From Anabaena catenula FACHB-362 (lineage in GTDB: Bacteria; Cyanobacteriota; Cyanobacteriia; Cyanobacteriales; Nostocaceae), in the NCBI RefSeq assembly GCF_014698735.1, contig NZ_JACJTQ010000001.1, positions 124,001 to 188,000 of the forward strand: 64,000 nucleotides of DNA, written 5' to 3'. The notes below the pieces were generated by a model. The model was not told where the DNA came from and ran no database searches. It saw only the letters and a list, made by a program, of their open reading frames with translations. Positions 57,017-64,000 of the stretch are shown in pieces (position 1 is the stretch's first letter; every line of letters begins with the position of its first letter). The position numbers and the translations under genes were made by a program.

Positions 57017-57215
57017 GTCAATAGGAAAAAATACTTATCAGTGAATAATGTCATTGTACTAAACTTTTTAACAATTTCTTTATAAGTTTTTACCCCAGGT
57101 TAGCATAGGGAGAATATATACCTAAATAAATCTTATGCTTAGGATTGAGTAGATTAAAAAACGCCTTTATCTCCCTGATGATCTAAAATGGAGTATCAGA
57201 CGCACTATTAAATCC

Positions 57216-57712
57216 ATGACATAAATTCAATTGGCCAAAGAAGGTCTTTATAATCAAGATCAGTACCTATGGCTAGAAGATACAATCCTCCGTCTCAAGG
57301 CGCGAGATTTTCATGGCTTGGATGTGGAACATCTAATTGAGGAGATGGAAATCTTGGCGAGTAGGATAGGGCTGAGGTTGAAAGCCGCCTAATTTTGCTA
57401 TATGTGCATTTATTAAAACGGATTTATGTTAATAGTGAGTATGATCATCGTGGCTGGGAAGTGACGATTCGAGAACAACGTCGTCAGTTAAGAATTCTTC
57501 TCAAACAATCCCCTAGTCTCCAGCAATATTTTACAGCAGTGTTAGATCAAGCTTGGGAAGATGCACTGATGGAAGTTAGGGAAGATTATCCTCAAATTGA
57601 GTTTCCTGATGTGTGGCAATACTTGTCGGTTAAGCTAAAAACATTAAATCAGGTAGGTTGGGTTAAGCGACAGCGCAACCCAACAAAAGTCCGTAAATGT
57701 TGGGTTTCCTAA
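57216..57712 (+). pseudogene. DUF29 family protein gene, broken
   Basis: DUF29 is a common cyanobacterial family of unknown function. The frame reads M-T-stop-I-Q from ATG 57216, then LAKEGLYNQDQYLWLEDTIL, RLKARDFHGLDVEHLIEEME and ILASR. A one-base loss near 57363 shifts the frame; restoring a G gives DRAEVESRLILLYVHLLKRI. The protein then continues to the stop at 57712. A TAA at codon 3 and a frameshift thus both disable it. The last ~20 residues (QVGWVKRQRNPTKVRKCWVS) are translated from a MITE (57653-57728), so the true end was lost. Confidence 0.8.
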
Positions 57713-57728
57713 CGTCAACCCAACCTAC
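57653..57728. repeat. MITE-like element with GTAGGTTGGGTT / AACCCAACCTAC ends
   Basis: 76 bp, near-perfect terminal inverted repeat GTAGGTTGGGTT / CAACCCAACCTAC with internal CAACCCAACA / TGTTGGGTT arms. A common cyanobacterial palindrome. It overlaps the DUF29 pseudogene's 3' end. Confidence 0.85.
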
Positions 57729-57836
57729 AAAAACTCTTAACCGAACAGTATTGTGATGTGTGGAAGTTTAGCCTGAATGTTGATGTGCTTTTGAGTGAAA
57801 AATTTTGTTTGGAATTTTGCTGAATAGAAATTCGTA

Positions 57837-58362
57837 TCAATCTCTCCAATTGTCTAATTGTAAAGGATAACCTAATGATTGAATTTTTTGATAATGTTTA
57901 GAATTTCCTGTAACTAAAATTAAATTATTTTCTATGGCAATTGAGGCAATTAATACATCTGCTAATCCTATCGGTTGTCCAGTTTTTTCTAAATCAGCAT
58001 GAATCAGTCCAGATAATTCAGCACTTTTTTGTTCTAAAGGTAAGATTTCCATTTGCGGTAAATCTATTAAAAACTCCTGAATCCGGTCATTCCGGTTTAA
58101 TTTTCTCCATCCTTTTATGATTTCAGTAACTGTAATTACAGAGATAGTATAATGTTTAAAGATAGTTTTATATAGCTGTAGCCAGGATAATTAGGACATT
58201 ATTAATCCTTGAAACTTAGATATAATAAGGCTTTCCCTCCTGCCTCCTGCCCTCTGCCTCCTGCCTCCTGCTATAGGCAATAGCTTTAGCTATGACTTGA
58301 GGATTTTTACCTTTACGAATTTCCGAAAAAATATCTGTATAAATTAAAGTTTTATTTTTCAC
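57837..58362 (-). pseudogene. vapC: vapC (PIN-domain toxin) split by a MITE
   Basis: The 5' part begins at GTG 58362: VKNKTLIYTDIFSEIRKGKN then PQVIAKAIAY. The reading then enters a 104 bp element (58172-58275) and meets a stop. Beyond it the same frame class resumes: FKHYTISVITVTEIIKGWRK, then RIQEFLIDLPQMEILPLEQK, and a PIN core LADVLIASIAIENNLILVTG to the stop at 57837. Removing the element with one TA gives AIAYKTIFKHYTISV in frame. PIN acidic residues (TD-I, TE-I, LAD) are all present in the joined version. VapC toxins are RNases. The current gene should be inactive; a free 71-codon frame from Met 58052 remains. Confidence 0.9.
58172..58275. mobile_element. MITE-like element, family A copy 4, inserted in vapC
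   Basis: Ends TATAGCTGTAGCC and CCTCCTGCTATA. It shares ATTAGGACAT and the layout of family A, but the body has diverged (GATAATTAGGACATTATTAATC in place of GGTGGTTAGGACATCAATTG) and it carries a different heptamer-like unit (CCTCCTG). The TA at both ends is consistent with TA target duplication. Confidence 0.85.
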
Positions 58363-58379
58363 TGTCGAAGTAGCATTTC

Positions 58380-58595
58380 TTAGGTTCTATGTTGTAACAT
58401 ATCTTCAATTAGTTGATCAACTAACTCTGCATCATTCGACCATTTGCCAATAAATGAATCGTTGAGAATTTCTGGTTGAGTCAGTTGCTCAATCATTGCT
58501 TTAATTAGGTCTGAGAGTTGACAATGATGAGTTTGGGTTAGTTGTTGTATTTTGTCATAAGTTTCTTGATCTAGTTCCAGTTCTATTTTTTTCAT
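58380..58595 (-). CDS. antitoxin of the vapC locus
   Basis: 71 residues: KKIELELDQETYDKIQQLTQ, then HHCQLSDLIKAMIEQLTQPE, then a C-terminal tail NDAELVDQLIEDMLQHRT. The strand-helix-helix start is a ribbon-helix-helix DNA-binding domain, and the acidic tail would bind the PIN toxin. It precedes vapC by 17 bp in the same transcript, the usual antitoxin-first order. Since its toxin is split by a MITE, it is now an orphan unless it acts on another PIN protein. It is intact. Confidence 0.8.
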   Translation of the reverse strand: MKKIELELDQETYDKIQQLTQTHHCQLSDLIKAMIEQLTQPEILNDSFIGKWSNDAELVDQLIEDMLQHRT

Positions 58596-58774
58596 AATTA
58601 ATTACTATTTGAGTCTATAGATATTGTTATTATAGCGTATTTATGGGGTGTTTTTTCAATTGAACAATCATCTGGAAGTTAATGTAAAAGAGATTGGACT
58701 TGATCTTTTGTGGTACTCATAATTTGATTTTGAGCGAGTTTATTTTGGGGCTGGGAATTACCCAGCCTACTTTT

Positions 58775-60595
58775 TTAGAAGTTGCTAAAGTTAGTAATTG
58801 CTTCCTGCATTTTATCCACAACCTCATCTACCGTTATCGCACCCAATTCTCCAGAAGCGCGGGTACGGATACTCAAGCTGTTGGTTTCTACTTCCTTCGC
58901 ACCAACCACCGCCATTACAGGTATTTTATCCTTTTCGGCGTTGCGAATCAATTTACCCAAGCGATCGCCACTCGTGTCCACTTCCGCACGAATTCCCAAC
59001 GCAACCATCTTCGCTGCCACCTCTTTGGTAAAATCTAACTGAAGATCACCTACAGGTAATAACCTGATTTGCACAGGCGCTAACCACAGCGGAAAATCAC
59101 CCGCGTACTCTTCAATTAAAATCCCAATTAACCGTTCCAAAGAACCAAACGGTGCGCGGTGAATCATAACTGGACGTTTACGCGAACCGTCTTCAGCCAC
59201 GTATTCTAAATCAAACCGTTCGGGTAAATTATAATCTACCTGCACCGTTCCTAATTGCCATTCCCGTTCTAAGGCATCACTGAAGATAAAATCAAGCTTG
59301 GGTCCATAAAACGCCGCTTCCCCAATTCCTTCAAAATAATCCATTCCCAATTGTTCAACAGCGCGACGAATCGCACCTTCGGCTTTATCCCAAGCTTCAT
59401 CAGAACCGATATACTTATCACTAGCAGGATCTCGGAAACTGAGTCTGGCTTTAAAATTCTTCAGTTGCAGACTTCCAAACACCGACAAAATCAAATCTAC
59501 AACATTCAGAAATTCGCTGTCTAACTGTTCAGGAGTCACAAACAAATGAGAATCATCAACGGTAAAACCGCGCACTCTTGTTAAACCACCCAGTTCCCCA
59601 GATTGTTCATAACGGTAAACTGTGCCAAATTCCGCCAATCGCATCGGTAATTCCCGATAAGAGCGTAACTCACTCTTGTATATTTGGATATGGAAAGGGC
59701 AATTCATCGGTTTGAGGACAAAACCCTGTTCTAGCGCTTTTGCTTCCTCATCTTCAGCCATTAAAGGAAACATATCTTCTTTGTATTTTTGCCAGTGTCC
59801 CGATGTTTTAAATAAATCAACCCTGGCAATGTGGGGAGTAACTACAGGTAAATAACCCCGTTTTAATTGTTCTTTTTTGAGGAAGTCTTCTAAAATCGTT
59901 CTCAGTAAAGTTCCTTTCGGAGTCCATAAGGGTAAACCAGGACCGACTAAATCGGAGAAGATAAATAATCCTAGTTCTTTACCCAGTTTACGATGGTCGC
60001 GGCGCAGGGCTTCTTCTTTGCGGCGTTTGTACTCAGCCAGTTGTTCGGGAGTTTCCCAAGCTGTGGCGTAAATGCGCTGTAATTGGGCTTTGGTTTCATC
60101 TCCACGCCAATAAGCACCAGCAACGCTTTCTAATTCTATGGCTTTGGGGTTGATTTCACTAGTATTTTCGAGGTGGGGACCAGCGCACAAATCCCACCAT
60201 TGATCTCCCAAATGGTAAATTGTGATCGGTTCCTGTTTGATATCTGCCAGAATTTCTAGTTTATAAGGTTCTTTAATCGCTTCAATGCGGCGTTGTGCTT
60301 CTTCTCGGCTGACTTCTTCGCGAATTAATGGCAATTTGCGATTGATAATCTTCACCATTTCTTTTTGAATGGCTTTCAAATCCTTATCGCTGAAGGGTTC
60401 TGGACTATCAAAGTCATAATAAAACCCATTTTCAATCCAGGGTCCAATTGTGACTTGCGCCTTGGGAAACAGCTTTTGTACTGCCATTGCCATGATATGA
60501 GAAGCTGTGTGGCGAATCTTTTTTAATGTCTCTGATTCACTGGTACGGGGTAAATAGATTTTTTCGGCTGGTTGGGTTTCTTGATTTGGCGACAT
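58775..60595 (-). CDS. thrS: threonyl-tRNA synthetase
   Basis: 606 residues. Lacks the N-terminal TGS domain, as is common in cyanobacteria, and starts close to the editing domain (IRHTASHIMAMAVQKLFPKA with HxxxH). The class II catalytic core has VLKPMNCPFHIQIYKSELRS with the zinc-binding Cys, motif 2 YRYEQSGELGGLTRVRGFTV, and motif 3 near MIHRAPFGSLERLIGILIEE. The anticodon-binding domain closes the protein. It is a single gene, and no T-box is expected or seen in cyanobacteria. Confidence 0.96.
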   Translation of the reverse strand: MSPNQETQPAEKIYLPRTSESETLKKIRHTASHIMAMAVQKLFPKAQVTIGPWIENGFYYDFDSPEPFSDKDLKAIQKEMVKIINRKLPLIREEVSREEAQRRIEAIKEPYKLEILADIKQEPITIYHLGDQWWDLCAGPHLENTSEINPKAIELESVAGAYWRGDETKAQLQRIYATAWETPEQLAEYKRRKEEALRRDHRKLGKELGLFIFSDLVGPGLPLWTPKGTLLRTILEDFLKKEQLKRGYLPVVTPHIARVDLFKTSGHWQKYKEDMFPLMAEDEEAKALEQGFVLKPMNCPFHIQIYKSELRSYRELPMRLAEFGTVYRYEQSGELGGLTRVRGFTVDDSHLFVTPEQLDSEFLNVVDLILSVFGSLQLKNFKARLSFRDPASDKYIGSDEAWDKAEGAIRRAVEQLGMDYFEGIGEAAFYGPKLDFIFSDALEREWQLGTVQVDYNLPERFDLEYVAEDGSRKRPVMIHRAPFGSLERLIGILIEEYAGDFPLWLAPVQIRLLPVGDLQLDFTKEVAAKMVALGIRAEVDTSGDRLGKLIRNAEKDKIPVMAVVGAKEVETNSLSIRTRASGELGAITVDEVVDKMQEAITNFSNF

Positions 60596-60991
60596 CGGCT
60601 GTTAAACTTTTGGCGAAGTGATTAAAAATAAAGTTGACAAAAAATATCTTTACAAAATAAATAATAGTCCACTGGCTATGGTTTCTCCTAATTTAGCCCA
60701 ACCACCGGCTGTTGACAAAAGTCTGGGAGCAGAATTCTGTGCGCTGATTAACGCAGAAAAATTTTAGATAGATGATTTTTTTGTGCCGTTGATTTATTCC
60801 TTTAGACATATGTCGGCTTACTCCCAGAGAGCTTTGCAAGCCTATTGCCAAATTTATATAATTGTGTATAGTATCTCAAGTTACAGATTTCTGATCTTCT
60901 TGGCCATATTGATGGAAAATTATGAATTGATTGTTAAGATTCGTAAATAACGTTAATATTAAAAAGAAATTAGGAAATATGCTTTTCATAT
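60596..60991. other. intergenic spacer upstream of thrS and DUF2605
   Basis: About 395 bp. A short degraded stretch VSPNLAQPPAVDKSLGAEFC (60678-60737) could be the start of a lost gene, as it is terminated soon after. No RNA gene recognised. Confidence 0.4.
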
Positions 60992-61303
60992 ATGGGAGAC
61001 TCGAATCCACCGAGTACTGAATTACTAAAATCAGTCTTGGAGCCATTGTTAGAGGATTTTCAATATTGGTTTGGGCGATCGCTTGAACTACTGGAAAATG
61101 AGAAAATCCAATTTATGAGTGATAAAGAGCAATTAGACTTGTTACAGCGAGTTAAACAAGCGCAAGTAGAACTTAGCACAGCAAAGATGCTGTTTACTGC
61201 AACTAATGAACAAGTCGGTATAGATATGGCAACTATAAAGCCTTGGCATCAATTGGTAAGTGAATGTTGGAATGTAGGGATGCGCTACCGTCAGTCAAAA
61301 TAA
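60992..61303 (+). CDS. DUF2605 family protein
   Basis: 103 residues: PPSTELLKSVLEPLLEDFQY, WFGRSLELLENEKIQFMSDK, LLQRVKQAQVELSTAKMLFT. Entirely helical and soluble, matching the cyanobacterial DUF2605 family whose function is unknown. It is 239 bp upstream of a DUF2973 gene on the same strand; these two families often occur together, which suggests a shared role, possibly in the membrane. Confidence 0.88.
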   Translation: MGDSNPPSTELLKSVLEPLLEDFQYWFGRSLELLENEKIQFMSDKEQLDLLQRVKQAQVELSTAKMLFTATNEQVGIDMATIKPWHQLVSECWNVGMRYRQSK

Positions 61304-61542
61304 CCGTGACTTACTATGTGACAAAACTGTATATAAGTCGCAATGATCAGAAAGAAAGCTTAACATTATTTTCATAAAAAAATAATGTAGCCCATGTTAC
61401 CGTAATCTTAATAGGATTACAAAATATCACATCACAAATAGATAGATAATTTAACATTCCTCATCATCATCAATCATAGGTGAGCGAAAGTTAATCACTA
61501 CGATATAAAGCTTTAAAACTTGTTGCCCTGGAGGATAATTCA

Positions 61543-61872
61543 ATGCTACACCTACTCTACATTTTAGCTTTCACCGTCCTTGCATTCATAGCTGTGGGTA
61601 ATTTAATTCGCAATCTGATCATGTTCAGTTTTGATAGAGAGCGGCCTTATCCAGCAAATTCCTCGTCAATGGGTAATCAAGGTGGCTATGGCTATTATGG
61701 GGCTAAAAGAAAGTCCGTACCCCATCCAGAATTGTTAGATAGCGCAGGTAATTTTATTAAAGAACCGCTGTTGGTAATGCGTTCAATTAATGTTGAAGAT
61801 GCGCGGGAACAGTTGGATGCTCTTTATGAATCTTCTCCTGGTCAGAAAATTGATCGTCCAGAAGGAGCTTAA
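61543..61872 (+). CDS. DUF2973 family membrane protein
   Basis: 109 residues. One membrane helix at the N terminus (LHLLYILAFTVLAFIAVGNL), a Gly/Tyr-rich linker (NQGGYGYYGAKRKSVPHPEL), and a conserved tail PLLVMRSINVEDAREQLDAL. Consistent with cyanobacterial DUF2973, of unknown role. GGAGGATAATTC precedes the ATG. It pairs with DUF2605 upstream. Confidence 0.88.
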   Translation: MLHLLYILAFTVLAFIAVGNLIRNLIMFSFDRERPYPANSSSMGNQGGYGYYGAKRKSVPHPELLDSAGNFIKEPLLVMRSINVEDAREQLDALYESSPGQKIDRPEGA

Positions 61873-62110
61873 TTTGTAATTGTTATAATTCGGGATTCTG
61901 TGGGGGTTTAGCAATGTGCTTTACCCCTTATTTTTGGGTTTATTTAATTAATAAAAAGATGATTGATGATTTATTTTATTTTGTCTGAAATGGCTATAGC
62001 TTGCGTGACGACGCAGGAGTCATACGCCTCCCGTAAGGGATACAGGATGTCCAGGATTAAAGGATTTACTGGATGGAAATTGACATTTTTTTAATTATTT
62101 TGAAAAATCA

Positions 62111-62236
62111 CTAATCCCACCAATAAGCAATTACTACACCATCTCGCTGTTCCCAAAATGACTCACCTTCTAAACCACCTTCCAACCTCATCCGCAAATG
62201 GCGCTGAAGTCGCAAACCATACTCTTCATCTTCCAT
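62111..62236 (-). CDS. 41-residue hypothetical protein downstream of mazF
   Basis: MEDEEYGLRLQRHLRMRLEG then GLEGESFWEQRDGVVIAYWW and D. It starts 16 bp after the mazF stop in the same direction. The frame is open upstream as well (DLTLE before the Met), so it may be the end of a longer lost gene. The composition is coding-like (acidic, with YWWD end). I do not know a family. Confidence 0.4.
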   Translation of the reverse strand: MEDEEYGLRLQRHLRMRLEGGLEGESFWEQRDGVVIAYWWD

Positions 62237-62251
62237 TTCCAAAGTTAAATC

Positions 62252-62614
62252 TTAATCCAAATTTATTTCCTGTGGTTCTGTTACCATTGCTAATCCTGCT
62301 AAAATTTGTCTAATTCTTTCTTTCGATAGCGTACCGATTTTTTCAGTTAATAAAGCTTTATCTACTGTAAAAATTTGCGATACATTTACCACACTTTGCC
62401 GATCAAGATTAGCTTCTCCTAACTCTAGTAAAACATTACCCATTGCCTTAGCTCGTCTCAAATTAGAAGTTAATGCACAAACTATTACCGTTCTGATTTG
62501 AGAACCGTTGAGCAAATCATTTTGGATCACCACATAAGGACGGATATAAGCTGGTTCTGATCCTATTGGTTCTCCCAAATCAATCCAATAAATATCACCT
62601 TGCTTAATTACCAT
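62252..62614 (-). CDS. mazF: MazF/PemK-family toxin
   Basis: 120 residues. An endoribonuclease toxin: IKQGDIYWIDLGEPIGSEPA, RPYVVIQNDLLNGSQIRTVI, and NVSQIFTVDKALLTEKIGTL are the conserved blocks, with Arg and Ser/Thr catalytic positions retained. The start overlaps the antitoxin's end by 7 bp (GAATGGTAA), so they are translationally coupled. It is full length and looks intact. Confidence 0.92.
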   Translation of the reverse strand: MVIKQGDIYWIDLGEPIGSEPAYIRPYVVIQNDLLNGSQIRTVIVCALTSNLRRAKAMGNVLLELGEANLDRQSVVNVSQIFTVDKALLTEKIGTLSKERIRQILAGLAMVTEPQEINLD

Positions 62615-62862
62615 TCTTTTTCTTTTAATTGTCCTTGATGGTGTCGCATTGCTGCTAACATGATTTGTTCTGATTCATCCAAACCATCTGCATAAGCTTC
62701 ATTAACACTTTCTACTAATTGGCGCTGTTTTTGACGACGCAAAAATTCTGACATTGCTATAGCAAATAATTTACTGCGAGGAATCTTCATTGCATTTGCT
62801 AAAGCTGTTACTTCTTCATAAAGTGATTCTTCGATTGAAATAGCCGTTTTGATGCTTGTCAT
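62608..62862 (-). CDS. antitoxin partner of MazF (ribbon-helix-helix)
   Basis: 84 residues from ATG 62862 (MTSIKTAISIEESLYEEVTA); the longer frame to 62940 lacks support. KTAISIEESLYEEVTALANA then IPRSKLFAIAMSEFLRRQKQ is a ribbon-helix-helix domain like MazE/PemI of this subtype. The tail QIMLAAMRHHQGQLKEKEW would wrap the toxin. Antitoxin-first order and overlap with mazF support the pair. Confidence 0.88.
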   Translation of the reverse strand: MTSIKTAISIEESLYEEVTALANAMKIPRSKLFAIAMSEFLRRQKQRQLVESVNEAYADGLDESEQIMLAAMRHHQGQLKEKEW

Positions 62863-62940
62863 TGAGTTATACCTTTTTTCTGACTGAGGGTATAACTTAA
62901 ATTTTACGCTATTTCTATCATTACCACAATCAATACCCAA

Positions 62941-63016
62941 AAGGTAGGGGTAAAGTGTATTGCTAAACCCCTAAAAACTTCATAAAGAATTAATAATAAA
63001 ATGCCTACCCTACTGA
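62941..63016. repeat. palindromic spacer between two toxin-antitoxin loci
   Basis: GGTAGGGGTAAAG and CTACCCTAC type arms with TTGCTAAACCCCTA between. Related GGGTTTAGCAAT sequences occur at 61905-61925 and 63769-63790. Confidence 0.55.
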
Positions 63017-63307
63017 CTAACAAGGTCGATTCTCTCGTCCATGATAGATGCGTAAAATAATTACATCATCCTCAAGAATAACGTAGTGGATTATAAAGCC
63101 GTATTTACCAAAAGAAACTAAAAGTTTTCGTAATCCTGCTATTTCATCTACAATTGAACCGCGTCGTGGATTTTGTTGTAGACTTTCACCAGAAGAAACT
63201 ATTGCTTGTACTGCGCGTGCTGCTGCATCAGGATTAATTGTTGATATAAAATCGTAATGACGATTTAAGTCATTAGTTGCTGTTTCTGTCCAAACTATCT
63301 CAGACAT
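63017..63307 (-). CDS. ParE/RelE-family toxin
   Basis: 96 residues: SEIVWTETATNDLNRHYDFI, LQQNPRRGSIVDEIAGLRKL, GKYGFIIHYVILEDDVIILR, ending IYHGRENRPC. The layout is the ParE/RelE toxin fold. ParE types poison gyrase and RelE types cut mRNA; the motif set suggests ParE-like but is not decisive. It overlaps or nearly touches its antitoxin (5 bp gap). Confidence 0.85.
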   Translation of the reverse strand: MSEIVWTETATNDLNRHYDFISTINPDAAARAVQAIVSSGESLQQNPRRGSIVDEIAGLRKLLVSFGKYGFIIHYVILEDDVIILRIYHGRENRPC

Positions 63308-63312
63308 TAGCC

Positions 63313-63594
63313 TTATTGTTGATTTCCTAAACTATTTGCCCATTTTTTAACTTTCTCATGTTTGACTCCTGAACCTGTACGAAGATATTCTTCTAGAGCA
63401 TATTTACTTTGCTCAATCATTTCTGTTTCAGTGAGAGGTTGAAAATTTAATTCTGTATCTATCTGACCATACTCAAGTGATTCTTCTACTAAATTTTCTT
63501 CTTTAGCTAATTCTGTGGCTAAAAATTGAATGGCTTTGATTTTTTCTTGATGAGATAATTTTTGCAGTGAGGGTAAAATTTCTGTTAATTTCAT
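63313..63594 (-). CDS. antitoxin partner of the ParE/RelE-like toxin
   Basis: 93 residues: MKLTEILPSLQKLSHQEKIK, AIQFLATELAKEENLVEESL, ALEEYLRTGSGVKHEKVKKW. Mainly helical and acidic. I do not recognise a DNA-binding fold, unlike most ParD/RelB antitoxins, but the position just before the toxin in the same operon supports the role. An unusual composition for this class, so a novel antitoxin subtype is possible. Confidence 0.7.
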   Translation of the reverse strand: MKLTEILPSLQKLSHQEKIKAIQFLATELAKEENLVEESLEYGQIDTELNFQPLTETEMIEQSKYALEEYLRTGSGVKHEKVKKWANSLGNQQ

Positions 63595-63678
63595 AGAAAT
63601 ATGGGTTAAAAGCTACTTACATTATACTGCGATACCTTCGGTGAGCTACCACTAACGCACACTCAGAACAGCAAAAAG

Positions 63679-63707
63679 GCGATGCCTGCGGCGAGCGAAG
63701 CTATCGC
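63679..63707. repeat. 29 bp palindromic repeat, identical to 19101-19129
   Basis: GCGATGCCTGCGGCGAGCG then AAGCTATCGC in the spacer after the last toxin-antitoxin operon. Confidence 0.85.
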
Positions 63708-63799
63708 TTTCCCCCATCCTTCAAAAAAATCGCTATCTTATCATCCACAAATCATACCTAAAACGTAGGGGTTTAGCATTGCTAAACCCTTACAATAAA

Positions 63800-63954
63800 T
63801 GTCTGAATCAGGATTTTGAGGATGAAAAGATTAACAGGATTGAGAATTTTTTCTGTCAGAATCAGGATTCTCAGGATTAAAGGATGAACAGGATGAAGAA
63901 TGTTTTTTTCCTGATCCTGAAAATCCTCAAATCTTGTAAATCCTAATTCAGACA
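63800..63954. repeat. 155 bp inverted-repeat element (TGTCTGAATCAGGATTT ends)
   Basis: TGTCTGAATCAGGATTT at the left and AAATCCTAATTCAGACA at the right form imperfect inverted ends, with further internal AGGATT / AATCCT arms. It can fold into a long hairpin. No ORF. Confidence 0.7.
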
Positions 63955-63958
63955 ATAT

Positions 63959-64000
63959 TTACGCTTCAATCACCACGCGAAGATTACCGCGTTTATTAGC
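63959..64000 (-). CDS. 3' end of a gene running off the window
   Basis: The minus strand reads ANKRGNLRVVIEA followed by TAA, open to the window edge. Only 13 codons are visible, so no family can be assigned. The basic composition and clean stop suggest a real gene end. Confidence 0.35.
   Translation of the reverse strand, partial: ANKRGNLRVVIEA

Overview
The window looks like chromosome of a filamentous, probably heterocyst-forming cyanobacterium (Nostoc/Anabaena relatives). The evidence is: phytoene desaturase and phytoene synthase in tandem, two NDH-1 NdhD subunits, the ferredoxin-thioredoxin reductase variable chain, several cyanobacteria-restricted domain families (DUF5331, DUF1822, DUF2605/DUF2973), many HIP1 sites (GCGATCGC), and heptanucleotide short tandem repeats (STRRs) typical of Nostocales. 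No plasmid or phage backbone is seen. Core genes are scattered singly or in pairs among repeat-rich spacers.

Layout. 0-11 kb: a DUF5331 gene, a TnpB element with a small ribbon-helix-helix ORF, ygfZ, an exported beta-barrel-like protein, a NatB-like binding lipoprotein, tRNA-Ser(GCU), crtP-crtB, nagZ and a small peptide with a double-glycine leader. 11-16.9 kb: mutL, a rhodanese without its cysteine, a lone receiver protein, a Crp-type regulator and an adenosine deaminase family enzyme. 17-24.4 kb: a minus-strand signalling cluster of MASE1 hybrid kinase, NMT1-type binding lipoprotein, frameshifted sensor diguanylate cyclase, kinase remnant and REC-PAS-GGDEF cyclase. 24.5-30 kb: purA, rplY, a two-domain kinase, a membrane protein and a YdcF protein.

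30-35 kb holds a minus-strand trio of sigma-70-like factor, DUF1822/HEAT protein, and pentapeptide/membrane/CHAT (caspase-like) protein. 35.5-43.2 kb: secreted proteins, ftrV, a PP2C phosphatase, NfeD plus SPFH, a Fur-family regulator (probably Zur), purS and purQ. 43.3-50.0 kb is an AT-rich two-gene island: a ~1000-residue protein whose C-terminal third resembles a degenerate PIWI fold, and a ~1205-residue SF2 helicase. These two loci are the best candidates for undescribed systems. 50.4-58.6 kb: a 2TM protein, two ndhD paralogues around thrB, a DUF29 pseudogene and a vapBC locus whose toxin gene is split by a miniature transposon. 58.8-64 kb: thrS, the DUF2605/DUF2973 pair and two more toxin-antitoxin pairs.

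Mobile DNA dominates the non-coding sequence. Several families of short inverted-repeat elements are present. Two of them carry a variable number of the same heptamer (ACTCCTG). One copy lies in vapC, and removing it with one TA dinucleotide restores an uninterrupted PIN-domain reading frame. A ~30 bp palindromic repeat has entered coding sequence at least three times. All functions are inferred by reading the sequence; no database search was possible.
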